Source of the DNA: an uncultured Erythrobacter sp.
Lineage (GTDB): Bacteria > Pseudomonadota > Alphaproteobacteria > Sphingomonadales > Sphingomonadaceae
Direction of reading: 5' to 3'
DNA: 64,000 nt
NCBI RefSeq assembly: GCF_947499705.1
Contig: NZ_CANMPJ010000002.1
Coordinates: 887,780 to 951,779 of the forward strand
Of the stretch, positions 1 through 9,002 are shown piece by piece. The notes under the pieces were generated by a model. The model made no database searches and was not told the origin of the DNA. It saw only the letters and a program-made list of their open reading frames with translations. Positions within the stretch are counted from its first letter, which is position 1, and every line of letters begins with the position of its first letter. The translations under genes were made by a program, and so were the position numbers.

Positions 1-741
1 GCGCATGAGCGCCGCGATGATGACCGTGCACGCGACCAATATCGCAATCCGTCCGAGACGCTGGCGTTCTTCCAGATCGAGCCGACCATGACGGTGGCCG
101 AATATGGCCCGGGCGGCGGCTGGTACACCCGCGTGCTCGCGCCGTACCTGATGCCGGCTGGTAAATATGTCGCCTTCAATCAGGATAGCGACGGGCGCAC
201 CTATCGCACCCGCGCGCAGGAAGCGCGGTCCAAAGGCTGGACTGAAGCATTCAAGTCTGGCCTCGCCGAAGGAATGGGCGTCGATGCCAGCGACGTGACT
301 GCGTTCGAGACTGATGAAATGCCGGAAGACGTGGCGGGTACGGTCGACCGAGTGGTGATCTTCCGTTCGATGCATGGGCTCAATATCGGTAACACTGCCG
401 ATCAGGTGCTCAAGGCCGCGCGGATGATGCTGAAGGATGATGGCATGGTCGGCGTTGTGCAGCACCGCGCTCCGGAAGGTGCGAGCTACGATGATTACGG
501 TGCACGCCAGCGCGGCTATATGCGCAAGGCCGATGTGATCGCGATCTTCGCTGCGAACGGTTTTGAGCTGGTCGCCGAAAGCGAGATCAACGCCAACCCC
601 AACGACCCGGCCAATTGGGAACGCGGCGTGTGGACGCTGCCCCCGGTGCTGGCGACGGGCGAAGACGATGCGCGGCGCGACGAGTATCTCGCCATCGGTG
701 AAAGCGACCGTATGACGCTGCTGTTCAAGAAAGCGAACTAA
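1..741 (+). CDS. Methyltransferase-like protein (COG4798 type), 5' end missing
   Basis: The frame is open from base 1, so the gene begins before the window; 246 residues are visible. The segment EYGPGGGWYTR has the glycine-rich form of motif I of class I SAM-dependent methyltransferases, and the protein aligns along its whole length with the next gene (shared NPSETLAFF-like, FRSMHGL/FRMMHNL, VQHRA and ESDRMTLLF segments). The substrate is unknown. An ATG at 88 lies inside the conserved domain and is not the true start. The stop is 3 nt before the next start, so the pair is probably co-transcribed. By analogy with its neighbour it was probably exported, but its N-terminus cannot be seen. Confidence 0.8.
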   Translation, partial: AHERRDDDRARDQYRNPSETLAFFQIEPTMTVAEYGPGGGWYTRVLAPYLMPAGKYVAFNQDSDGRTYRTRAQEARSKGWTEAFKSGLAEGMGVDASDVTAFETDEMPEDVAGTVDRVVIFRSMHGLNIGNTADQVLKAARMMLKDDGMVGVVQHRAPEGASYDDYGARQRGYMRKADVIAIFAANGFELVAESEINANPNDPANWERGVWTLPPVLATGEDDARRDEYLAIGESDRMTLLFKKAN

Positions 742-744
742 GCC

Positions 745-1602
745 ATGATCGCACGCACACTTTTCTCCCTCGCAGGCGTCGCGGCATTGGCCGCTTGCAG
801 CCCGGCAGCAGAAACCAGCGAAGAAACCACCGAAGCGGCTGCGTCAGAAAGCGCGCTGGCAGATGTGCTGGCATCCGACCTTCGCTCTGAAGACAAAGCG
901 CGGGATGAGTTTCGCAACCCTGCCGAAACGCTCGCCTTCTTTCAGGTCGAGCCTGACCACACGGTAATCGAATATGCGCCCGGCGGCGGGTGGTACACGC
1001 GCATCCTCGCGCCGCTGGTAGTGCAGGAAGGCCAGTATATCGGCGTCGGCTTTGCTCCCGAAGCTGGCGCAAGCCTTGGCGAAGAATTTGTCGAGCGGGT
1101 CCGTCAGGGCGGCGCAACTTTCTCTGCCCGGCAATCGGAATCGACCGAGATTCCACCGGAGAAGCTGCCGTTCTATTTTGGCAACGCGATCCCCGAAGAG
1201 GTCAACGGCACGGTCGACCGCGTGCTGGTCTTCCGCATGATGCACAACCTCAAGCGCTGGGGCATCGCCGATAGCGAGACCGAAGCCTTGTTTGCCGCGC
1301 TCAAGCCGGGCGGAATGCTTGGCGTGGTGCAGCACCGCGCGAAAGCCGATGCCGCCGACGAATATGTCGACGGGAACAAGGGCTATCTCAAGCAGGACGA
1401 ACTGGTCGCGCTTTTCGAGGGCAAGGGCTTTGAATTTGTCGAAGCGTCCGAGATCAACGCCAACCCGAACGATACCGCCGACTATGAAGACGGTGTCTGG
1501 ACCCTCCCGCCGAGCTACGCGAAGGGTGACGAGGACCGCGACACCTATACCGCAATCGGTGAAAGTGACCGGATGACGCTCCTTTTCCGCAAGCCTGAAT
1601 GA
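745..1602 (+). CDS. Predicted exported methyltransferase-like lipoprotein (COG4798 type)
   Basis: 285 residues. The N-terminus is a short hydrophobic signal ending in a lipobox LAAC (Cys18), followed by a low-complexity Thr/Glu/Ala linker, so the protein is expected to be a lipoprotein outside the cytoplasm. The rest is a class I methyltransferase-like fold with EYAPGGGWYTR as motif I near residue 75. It is a tandem paralogue of the upstream gene. No methyl donor is known to occur in the periplasm, so catalysis as a SAM methyltransferase is doubtful; the family annotation is by fold only. aguB begins 16 nt downstream. Confidence 0.8.
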   Translation: MIARTLFSLAGVAALAACSPAAETSEETTEAAASESALADVLASDLRSEDKARDEFRNPAETLAFFQVEPDHTVIEYAPGGGWYTRILAPLVVQEGQYIGVGFAPEAGASLGEEFVERVRQGGATFSARQSESTEIPPEKLPFYFGNAIPEEVNGTVDRVLVFRMMHNLKRWGIADSETEALFAALKPGGMLGVVQHRAKADAADEYVDGNKGYLKQDELVALFEGKGFEFVEASEINANPNDTADYEDGVWTLPPSYAKGDEDRDTYTAIGESDRMTLLFRKPE

Positions 1603-1618
1603 CGCTAACGGGCGGCGC

Positions 1619-2497
1619 ATGACCGAGATCACAGTCGCCGCCCTGCAGCTTTCGCTGAATCGAGACAACGAAGCGGACAATATCGCCGCCGTTGCTGATT
1701 TGGTGGAGCAGGCGGCGGCCAAGGGCGCGCAGCTGATCCTGCCGCCCGAATTATTCTCCGGCCCCTATTTCTGCCGCGAAGAAGACGAAGCGCTCTTTGC
1801 ATTCGCTCGCCCGACCGCCGAGCATCCCAGCGTCATCGCGATGCAGGAGTTGGCGGCGCGGCTAAAGGTTTCGATCCCGACCAGCTTTTTCGAGCGCGAT
1901 GGACAGCATTACTACAACACGATGGCGATGATCGGTCCCGATGGCGCTGTCATGGGCACGTACCGCAAAAGCCACATCCCCGATGGGCCGGGCTACGAAG
2001 AGAAGTTCTATTTCCGCCCGGGCAATGACGGGTTCAAGGTCTGGGATGTGCCGGGCAAAGATGGCGCAAATGTTTGCATCGGCGTCGGTATCTGCTGGGA
2101 CCAATGGTATCCCGAGGCGGCCCGCGTGATGGCGCTGCAAGGCGCGGAAATGCTGCTGTATCCGACAGCGATTGGCTCCGAGCCCTATGACGCGGACCTC
2201 GACACCAGCCGCATGTGGCGGCGCGCGATGATCGGCCACGCGGTCTCCAACTGCATGCCGGTGGTGGCGAGCAACCGTATCGGAGCGGAAGGACAAGCGG
2301 ACGCGGCTCAGACATTCTACGGCCACTCATTCATCGCTGACGAATGGGGCGATTTGGTCGAAAGCTTTGGCGCGGACGATGAAGGCTATCTGATCGCCAC
2401 TTTCGACCTCGACCGTGCACGCACGCACCGTGCAGGCATGGGCTTCTTCCGCGACCGCCGCCCACACCTCTATGGCCGCATCGTCGAAGATATTTGA
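1619..2497 (+). CDS. aguB: N-carbamoylputrescine amidase (nitrilase superfamily)
   Basis: 292 residues, the usual size for AguB. It hydrolyses N-carbamoylputrescine to putrescine, CO2 and ammonia in the agmatine route of polyamine synthesis, in the cytoplasm. The nitrilase triad is visible: Glu44 in LPPELFSGPYF, Lys117 in TYRKSHIPDGPGY and Cys159 in GVGICWDQWYPE. The segment around SHIPDGPGYEEKFYF is typical of this branch rather than of generic nitrilases. The start is an ATG shortly after the methyltransferase stop; folK follows after 12 nt, which suggests one transcript. No agmatine deiminase gene is seen in the window. Confidence 0.9.
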   Translation: MTEITVAALQLSLNRDNEADNIAAVADLVEQAAAKGAQLILPPELFSGPYFCREEDEALFAFARPTAEHPSVIAMQELAARLKVSIPTSFFERDGQHYYNTMAMIGPDGAVMGTYRKSHIPDGPGYEEKFYFRPGNDGFKVWDVPGKDGANVCIGVGICWDQWYPEAARVMALQGAEMLLYPTAIGSEPYDADLDTSRMWRRAMIGHAVSNCMPVVASNRIGAEGQADAAQTFYGHSFIADEWGDLVESFGADDEGYLIATFDLDRARTHRAGMGFFRDRRPHLYGRIVEDI

Positions 2498-2509
2498 CGC
2501 GGATCGAGA

Positions 2510-2998
2510 TTGAGCAGCACTTATCTCATCGCGCTAGGATCGAATCGGCGCCACCATCTCTATGGCCGCCCGTGCGAGGTCGTGCGCGCGGCGATGGAAG
2601 AATTGGCTGCGCTCGGCACAGTCACAGCCCGCGGGCCGATCATCTCCACCGCACCCATCGGCGCAGCACAGCGCCGCTTTGCCAACAGTGCAGCGCTGCT
2701 CGAAAGCCAATACGACCCGCCAGCGCTGCTTGCCGCGCTCAAGCGAATGGAGCGCGAGTTCGGCAGGCGTACGTTCCGGCGCTGGGGTGACCGCGTGCTC
2801 GATCTCGACATCGTGCTGTGGAGCAGCGGCGCCTGGTATTCCAAGCCCCTCCAGATCCCGCATCCGCACTTCCGCGAGCGCAGCTTTGTGCTTGGCCCGG
2901 CCAGCGCAATTGCGCCCGGCTGGCGCGACCCGGAAAGCGGTTTGTCGGTCCGGCACTTCAATGCACGCTTGACCCGCCCGCGCGCCCTGCCTAGGTGA
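2510..2998 (+). CDS. folK: 2-amino-4-hydroxy-6-hydroxymethyldihydropteridine pyrophosphokinase
   Basis: 162 residues. FolK transfers pyrophosphate from ATP to 6-hydroxymethyl-dihydropterin, one step before dihydropteroate synthase in folate synthesis. Seen in the sequence: YLIALGSNR at the N-terminus, FANSAALLES and the signature RWGDRVLDLDIVLW, then IPHPHFRERSFVLGP. The start is a TTG at 2510; no ATG in frame would keep the essential N-terminal strand. It follows aguB closely. The C-terminal tail of about 30 residues is variable in the family. Confidence 0.9.
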   Translation: MSSTYLIALGSNRRHHLYGRPCEVVRAAMEELAALGTVTARGPIISTAPIGAAQRRFANSAALLESQYDPPALLAALKRMEREFGRRTFRRWGDRVLDLDIVLWSSGAWYSKPLQIPHPHFRERSFVLGPASAIAPGWRDPESGLSVRHFNARLTRPRALPR

Positions 2999-3041
2999 GC
3001 GCTCCGATCGGCACTGCACAGCATGCCGACCACCCGTTTGG

Positions 3042-3117
3042 GGGCCCTTAGCTCAGTCGGTAGAGCAACTGACTTTTAATCAGTAGGTCGCAGGTTCGAC
3101 CCCTGCAGGGCTCACCA
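3042..3117 (+). tRNA. tRNA-Lys (anticodon TTT)
   Basis: A full cloverleaf can be drawn by eye: the acceptor stem GGGCCCT pairs with AGGGCTC (one G-T), the D arm is GCTC..GAGC, the anticodon loop CTTTTAA carries TTT, the T arm GCAGG/CCTGC has loop TTCGACC, and the discriminator A plus CCA is encoded. It stands alone between folK and a ProA-like gene. Confidence 0.97.
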
Positions 3118-3210
3118 TCCCCTCTCTCTTTTGATGCGAATTATGCTTGAGGCTGGCGCTGGAATGCATCAGTGCCTCAGGCATTCAAAAGACGCGCATG
3201 GAGAATCCGG

Positions 3211-4671
3211 TTGAGTAGCGAAGCCACATCTTTGCCCGCAGTGGGCAGCACTCTGGTGATGAGTGATGGCTCGCTGGAAGTGGTGACGGCCGAGATGGTC
3301 GAGGCTTTGGCCACCGGTTCGCGGCTGTTGGCTGTTGGCAGCGGTGACGGTCAGAACCATGTGCTGCTCATTGCACCCGAAGAAGCGAAGGCCGCTGACA
3401 CGGCCGTTTCGAACGCCTTCGAGGCGTTTTCCGCTATGTCGCAAGTCCGCGATGCCGCGATCCTCAAATTCTTTGAGCTGGCTGCGAGCCGATTGCGCGA
3501 TGACACGGTGTGGCAGGCGATCTGCGAAGCCAACGCTGCCGATGTCGAGCGCGCGCTTGCCAAGGGTCGCACCGTTGGTCGCTTGAAGGTCAACGACAAA
3601 GCCCGGCAGGCGATGATCGACGGGCTGGATGAATGGCATGGGCTCGGCGTTTTCCGCAATTCGGTGATCGAGACGGTCGAGCGTGATGGGTTCACGGTCG
3701 ATCTGATCCGCGCGCCCTTGGGCGTGGTCGGATTTGTGTTCGAAGGCCGCCCGAATGTCGTGGTGGACGCCTGCGGCGTGCTGCTGACTGGCAACAGTGT
3801 GGTCTTCCGGATCGGCTCTGACGCGATCGGGACGGCGCGCACAATCCTCGCTCAGGTTGTTGAGCCTGCCTTGCAAGAGGCGGGGATGCCACAAGGCGCT
3901 GTCTCGCTGGTCGATCACACGAGCCACGGGGCTGGCTGGGCTTTGTTCAGCGATGACCGGTTGGGCCTCGCCGTTGCGCGGGGATCGGGCGAGGCGGTGG
4001 CGATGCTCGGCGCGATTGCGCGGCAGAGCGGAGTGCCGGTAAGCCTGCACGGGCGCGGCGGGGCCTGGATGTTTGTCGGCGACGATGCGGTCGAGGAAAG
4101 GATCGCGCCGGTCGTTGCCCGGTCGCTCGATCGCAAGGTTTGCAACACGCTAAACACGCTGTGCGTGCCTCGCGCGAATTTGGACGCGGCGCTCGCGGCG
4201 CTTGTCACCGCGTCCGAGCAGATTGTTCAGAGCTATCCGGACGGGATGATCGTCCATGCGGGAGCCGAAACGCTGCCGCAGGTTCAGTCACTTGCCGGTG
4301 TGCAGGCGATTGATCTTGTACCATTGGGCGAGGCGAATCTGGGCACCGAATGGGAATGGGATGACTGCCCCGAGATTACTATCGAAGTGATCGACACACT
4401 CGCCGATGGCTACGCTTTGCTCAACACCTTCAGCCCGCGCTTCGTCGCCACGCTGCTGAGCGATAACGCTGCGGAGCACGAGCGGTTCTTCAACGCGGTC
4501 GAATGTCCGTTTGTCGGCGACGATCACACGCGCTGGGTCGATGGCCAGTTTGCGCTGGGCAAGCCGGAGCTTGGTTTGTCGAACTGGGAGAACGGGCGCT
4601 TGCTAGGACGTTCCGGTATTCTCGCCGGGGATTCGGTTTTCACCGTGCGGATGCGATATCGGAAAGCGTGA
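3211..4671 (+). CDS. ProA-like aldehyde dehydrogenase (glutamate-5-semialdehyde dehydrogenase family)
   Basis: 486 residues from the preferred TTG start at 3211, which has GGAG 7 nt upstream; an ATG at 3172 in the same frame gives 499 residues. The core matches gamma-glutamyl-phosphate reductase: APLGVVGFVFEGRPNVVVDAC and the catalytic Cys in RKVCNTLNTL. It is longer than usual ProA (about 420) because of an N-terminal extension. The segment where ProA carries its family signature (GS.HT[DE]) reads LLNTFSPRF instead, so the natural substrate may not be glutamyl phosphate. No proB is present nearby. The family assignment is firm; the reaction is inferred. Confidence 0.7.
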   Translation: MSSEATSLPAVGSTLVMSDGSLEVVTAEMVEALATGSRLLAVGSGDGQNHVLLIAPEEAKAADTAVSNAFEAFSAMSQVRDAAILKFFELAASRLRDDTVWQAICEANAADVERALAKGRTVGRLKVNDKARQAMIDGLDEWHGLGVFRNSVIETVERDGFTVDLIRAPLGVVGFVFEGRPNVVVDACGVLLTGNSVVFRIGSDAIGTARTILAQVVEPALQEAGMPQGAVSLVDHTSHGAGWALFSDDRLGLAVARGSGEAVAMLGAIARQSGVPVSLHGRGGAWMFVGDDAVEERIAPVVARSLDRKVCNTLNTLCVPRANLDAALAALVTASEQIVQSYPDGMIVHAGAETLPQVQSLAGVQAIDLVPLGEANLGTEWEWDDCPEITIEVIDTLADGYALLNTFSPRFVATLLSDNAAEHERFFNAVECPFVGDDHTRWVDGQFALGKPELGLSNWENGRLLGRSGILAGDSVFTVRMRYRKA

Positions 4672-4712
4672 GCTGAGGGACCGCGCACGGAGCGCAGCCC
4701 CTCAATTCATAA

Positions 4713-6470
4713 TCAAGCGCCGGGTTTAAGTTCGCCTTCTGGATGAACGCCCGCGGCAGCCGGTTCGCCCAACTCGGCTTCGCCGGCGAGGTGCGCGCCT
4801 TCATCGGTGAGCGTATCTAGATGCATCAGTTTCTTGATCATTGGGCTGATGACCATGACGACCACGCCGATGCCGACAGCGTAGATACCAACGGTGTTAT
4901 AGACGTCGAGCACAACCTCTTTGCCCGAAGCGTCCCCGACACCTTCAGCACCGGTCGCCGCCGCAATCAGACCCGCAGCGAAATTACCCGTCGCCGATGC
5001 GAAGAACCATGTGCCCATGATCAAGGAAGCGATCTGCGCTGGCGCCAAGCGGTTCATGGCCGAAAGCCCAACGGGCGACAGACACAGTTCGCCGGTCGTG
5101 TGGAGCAGGTAGATCAGGAAGATAAAGATCACTGGCGTCGGAATGTCGACTCCAACGCTGTTTGCACCCCAGACCAGCACCAGAAAGCCCAGCCCGACCT
5201 GAATCACGCCAAGGCCGAATTTCATCGGTGTCGACGGGTCCATTCCGCGCTGACCCAACCAGGTCCAGAGCGTTGCGAAGACCGGCGCGAGCAAGATTAT
5301 GTAGATCGCATTGATGGACTGGAACACCGATGCGGGTACACCGCCGCGATCCACATGACGGTCGGTGAAAAGGTTGAGCGAAGAGCCAGCCTGTTCGAAC
5401 AGCGCCCAGAACACGATCGACACAATGATTAGGAACATCGCCGCGACGATTCGGTCCCGATCGTGGTCGGTCTTCGCAATCATCTGCAAGATCATCACCG
5501 AAAGAACCCCACCTAGTCCGATGACTGCGGGCAGGCGCGCCTCAGTATTTCCCATGGCAACGAAGAACATGGAAACGACGAGCAGGGCCGATAGCCCGAC
5601 ATAGGAATAAATCGCAGGTTTAGGAGCCGCCGCATAGCTTCCATAGGGAAGCTGGAAGGTGGCGATAGCGAGGACGTAGCAAACCAGCGCGGCCCCGAAC
5701 GTGCCAAGGAAGACCCCGACCGCGTCCTGATACTGGATCGCGATCCAGCACAAAGCTACAAGCGCGAATCCGAACCCGTAGATTGCGAGTTCCTTGCTCT
5801 TTTCGAGGATGGCAGGCGGCTCGCCGCGACCCAACAAGAGCGGTTTGCCCCAGACGAACACGACCAAGCCAGCAAGCATACCGATCCCGGCGAGACCGAA
5901 GCCATAGGCCCATCCATAGGTTTCGCCGATGAACCCGCAGAGCAGAGCGCCAATCGCGGCGCCAAGGTTAATGCCCATGTAGAAGATGGTATAGGCGCCG
6001 TCGCGACGTACATCGGTTCTCGGATAAAGCTGTCCGACAATCACCGAGATGTTGGCTTTGAGAAACCCGGAGCCGACAATAATAAGTGCGAGCGCTAGCC
6101 AGAAAACGAAGACGAATGGGTTGTTCTCGGTACCAGCCGCAGGTTCCCCCTCGAACGCCATGAATATATGGCCCAGTGTGAGCAAAATGGCGCCGAACAA
6201 TACCGCCTTTCGCTGGCCCAGATACTTGTCTGCAAGGTAACCACCGATCACGGGCGTAATGTAAACGAGCGCTGTGTACGCGCCGTAGATGATTCCTGCA
6301 TCGCTGTCGCCGAAGAGCCAGTGCTTGGTAAGATAGAGGATCAGCAGAGCGCGCATTCCGTAGTACGAGAAGCGCTCCCACATCTCTGCGAAGAACAGGA
6401 CGAACAATCCTTTGGGATGTCCGAGAAATGTGCCGGCACTGTCCCCGTGCGGCAATTCTTGCGTGGCCAT
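4713..6470 (-). CDS. POT/PTR2 family proton-dependent oligopeptide transporter
   Basis: 585 residues and about 12-14 hydrophobic segments, so an inner-membrane carrier for di- and tripeptides driven by protons. The family motif ExxERFxYY is present as EMWERFSYYG near residue 30. GxxxADxxxG-like GGYLADKYLGQRKA and the PTR2 region FYMGINLGAAIGALLCGFIGE also fit. Length is slightly above E. coli DtpA, with a hydrophilic C-tail rich in Gly/Ala/Glu. The gene is transcribed alone, convergent to the ProA-like gene. Substrate range cannot be read from sequence. Confidence 0.92.
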   Translation of the reverse strand: MATQELPHGDSAGTFLGHPKGLFVLFFAEMWERFSYYGMRALLILYLTKHWLFGDSDAGIIYGAYTALVYITPVIGGYLADKYLGQRKAVLFGAILLTLGHIFMAFEGEPAAGTENNPFVFVFWLALALIIVGSGFLKANISVIVGQLYPRTDVRRDGAYTIFYMGINLGAAIGALLCGFIGETYGWAYGFGLAGIGMLAGLVVFVWGKPLLLGRGEPPAILEKSKELAIYGFGFALVALCWIAIQYQDAVGVFLGTFGAALVCYVLAIATFQLPYGSYAAAPKPAIYSYVGLSALLVVSMFFVAMGNTEARLPAVIGLGGVLSVMILQMIAKTDHDRDRIVAAMFLIIVSIVFWALFEQAGSSLNLFTDRHVDRGGVPASVFQSINAIYIILLAPVFATLWTWLGQRGMDPSTPMKFGLGVIQVGLGFLVLVWGANSVGVDIPTPVIFIFLIYLLHTTGELCLSPVGLSAMNRLAPAQIASLIMGTWFFASATGNFAAGLIAAATGAEGVGDASGKEVVLDVYNTVGIYAVGIGVVVMVISPMIKKLMHLDTLTDEGAHLAGEAELGEPAAAGVHPEGELKPGA

Positions 6471-6601
6471 GGATGAATAAACCTTTGTTTGATTGGCGGG
6501 CCACTGTCCCCCAAGGCCCGTTCAAGCGGCGCACCTTAGCGGCAGATCACTCTTTGTGAAGAGGGGTGCCTTTCAGCTCGCTGTACAGCACCGCGGACGG
6601 A

Positions 6602-7297
6602 TCAGCCGCGGCTGTCCAGCCATTGCGCGGCTTTTACGCCGAATGTGATCAGGAACGGCACCAGCAGCAGGCTCAGCGCAACCTTGGCAATCACCTGACC
6701 GATCAGCAGGTTGGTAATGTCGAACTCGCCGTAGAAAGCGAGGGTCACGAAGATCACAGAATCCAGCGCCTGACTGAGCGCAGATGCTATCGCACCGCGC
6801 ACCATCAGGCCGAAAGTCGTTGCCTCGCCGTCTCCGCGCAGCCGGTCGAAAATCCAGATATTGAGCAGCAGCGACGTAATGTAGGCGGCCGGGCCTGCGA
6901 GCATGATGCGCGGTGTTTGGCCGAGCACCGTTTCGAACGCCGCAAGGTCGGTGGCGCGATACTCAAGCATCTCCGGTGATGCAGGAAGGCCGAGCACGAG
7001 CCAGATAATCGCCGCCGACATGCCGAGCGGCAGGAAGCCCCACCACACGAGCTTCTGAGCCATCTTCTTTCCATAAAGCTGCGCGATGGTGCTGGAGATC
7101 ACCACCAGCAACAGGAACGCAAATATCCCGGCTTCGACGGCAAGGTTGCTGGGCCACAATTGCACCTGTTTGAAGGCGACAACCCCCGCGATCACCGTCA
7201 TCCCGCCATAGAGCAGCAGGAAGACGAACAGGCCCAAAGGCATGTTGGCGAGTGGATTGGCTGCGGTATCGGTGGCCGATGGGCTGGTTTCGCTCAT
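6602..7297 (-). CDS. VUT-family transporter, probable queuosine precursor uptake (YhhQ-like)
   Basis: 231 residues from the ATG at 7297; an in-frame upstream extension to 7447 encodes unconserved residues and is not used. At least six hydrophobic helices are seen. The stretch SSTIAQLYGKKMAQ and the later ASALSQALDSVIFVTLAF resemble the paired half motifs of the PF02592 (VUT_1) family, whose member YhhQ imports preQ0/preQ1 for queuosine modification of tRNA. Substrate is inferred from family only. The gene is divergent from the nucleoside transporter gene, with about 200 bp between their ATG starts. Confidence 0.75.
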   Translation of the reverse strand: MSETSPSATDTAANPLANMPLGLFVFLLLYGGMTVIAGVVAFKQVQLWPSNLAVEAGIFAFLLLVVISSTIAQLYGKKMAQKLVWWGFLPLGMSAAIIWLVLGLPASPEMLEYRATDLAAFETVLGQTPRIMLAGPAAYITSLLLNIWIFDRLRGDGEATTFGLMVRGAIASALSQALDSVIFVTLAFYGEFDITNLLIGQVIAKVALSLLLVPFLITFGVKAAQWLDSRG

Positions 7298-7500
7298 CGT
7301 CGCAGGCGTAAGGTGTGCTTCCGGAAATTGGAAGTCGGCGGGGCGCACCTTTCCCACGAGTCTTGCACTGCCTGCGCGTTTCACAGTTGCGCTGACAGTG
7401 ACAAACTGCCACCCACCATGCCCGCGCGCCCTTCGCGGTGAGCACATGGGACATTTCTGTAGGGAAATTCGGGGGCAACGGCACCGCCGTGAACGAGAAT

Positions 7501-8964
7501 ATGACGTCCGTCCTGTTCAGCTTGGCAGGCATCGCAGCAATTCTACTCATCGCTTTCACGCTGTCTTCGGGCAAGCGGCGCATCAATCCGCGCGTGGTTG
7601 GATCGGCTTTTGCGTTACAGGCGGTGATGGCGCTGCTTGTGCTGCGCACCGATTTCGGAGTCAAAGTGATCGATTGGCTGTCGAACGGCGTGATCGCGCT
7701 GCTCGACTTTTCCAAAGTCGGAATCACCAGTGTGTTTGGCCCGATGGAGAGCAATCCCTTTGCCAACACATTTGTGATCGCGGCTCTGCCCGTGATTGTG
7801 TTCTTCGCGGCGATCGTATCGATCCTCTACCACCTCGGCATCATGCAGAAGCTTGTGCGCTGGGTGGGCGGGGCAATCGGCTGGATCACCGGGATCAGCA
7901 AGGTTGAGGCGCTCGGCAGCGCCGCGAATATCTTTGTCGGCCAATCCGAAAGCCCGCTGGTCGTTCGGCCTTACCTCGCGGCATTGCCGCCTGCGCGGCT
8001 GTTTACACTGATGAGCGTGGGGATGGCAGGCGTCGCGGGCACGATTCTGGCGGCCTATGCCAGCTTTATCGGGGCGGAGGCCGTGCCGTTCCTACTCGCC
8101 GCAGCCTTTATGTCCGCGCCGGGCGGTATCCTGATGGCGAAGATCATCATGCCGGATGATGGGGAAGAAGAGCCGGAAGGCCCCAGTGTCGCGACGATGG
8201 CAGGCGCGCGGATGAAGAAGTCCACGACCCTTTCTACTGACGCAACGCGGGTCACGATGGTCGCCGAAAACGGCGAAGAGGTCGAACTGCCCCAGTCGCG
8301 GATCAGCGCGGGCGGTCCGGCGGCGATTGTCGAAGGCGGCAAGCCAGGTGAAGTCGAAATGGCGGAGACCTTCGAAGAAGGCCAGCGCCCGGCAAACATT
8401 ATCGAAGCCGCAGCCCAAGGCACGCAAACCGGTGTAAAGTTGGCGGTCGCGGTCGGCGCGATGGTGATGGTGTTTGTCGCCTTGGTTGCGCTCGCCAATG
8501 GCATGCTCGGGGGTGTCGGTTCGGGCATCGTTTCCCTTGCAGCAGGTGCCGGTGTGCCGTTTTCGCCAGAGACCGCTACTTGGCTCAGCACGATCAGTTT
8601 CCAGAAACTGCTCGGCTATGTCTTCGCACCGGTCATGTTCCTGATCGGCATTTCGGATTGGGAGCAGGCGCAGATTGCAGGCGGGCTGTTCGGCACCAAG
8701 ATCGTGCTCAACGAGTTTGTGGCATTCATCGATCTCGGCGCGATGACCGCTGGCGAGTTGACCGATCGCAGCCGCGCCATCGTGACCTTTGCGCTGTGCG
8801 GTTTTGCTAACTTCTCGTCGATCGCGATCCAGATGGCGGTGACAGGCGGTCTTGCCCCTAATCAACGTCCGGTGATCGCACGTCTCGGGTTGAAGGCGCT
8901 TGCCGCGGGCAGCCTCGCTAACCTGATGAGCGCCGCCCTCGCGAGCCTGTTTCTGCCGCTTTGA
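7501..8964 (+). CDS. Concentrative nucleoside transporter (CNT/NupC family)
   Basis: 487 residues from the ATG at 7501; GTG codons at 7438 and 7489 are alternative starts but add only polar residues before the first helix. CNT hallmarks are the SESPLVVRPY motif near residue 160 and EFVAFIDL in the second half, both forming the nucleoside site. Compared with NupC there is a hydrophilic insertion of about 70-80 residues (roughly bases 8150-8390) between FMSAPGGILMAKI and ANIIEAAAQG; this loop is acidic and rich in Glu/Gly. The gene is expected to bring nucleosides in with Na+ or H+. Confidence 0.9.
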   Translation: MTSVLFSLAGIAAILLIAFTLSSGKRRINPRVVGSAFALQAVMALLVLRTDFGVKVIDWLSNGVIALLDFSKVGITSVFGPMESNPFANTFVIAALPVIVFFAAIVSILYHLGIMQKLVRWVGGAIGWITGISKVEALGSAANIFVGQSESPLVVRPYLAALPPARLFTLMSVGMAGVAGTILAAYASFIGAEAVPFLLAAAFMSAPGGILMAKIIMPDDGEEEPEGPSVATMAGARMKKSTTLSTDATRVTMVAENGEEVELPQSRISAGGPAAIVEGGKPGEVEMAETFEEGQRPANIIEAAAQGTQTGVKLAVAVGAMVMVFVALVALANGMLGGVGSGIVSLAAGAGVPFSPETATWLSTISFQKLLGYVFAPVMFLIGISDWEQAQIAGGLFGTKIVLNEFVAFIDLGAMTAGELTDRSRAIVTFALCGFANFSSIAIQMAVTGGLAPNQRPVIARLGLKALAAGSLANLMSAALASLFLPL

Positions 8965-9002
8965 ATATTGTCGCGGGCGGGCGGCGTGCCTAATACGGTC
9001 CT

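Noticed and set aside
844..1722. 292-codon minus-strand open frame
   Set aside because: Antisense shadow of the methyltransferase-like lipoprotein gene, which has a clear signal peptide and a paralogue.
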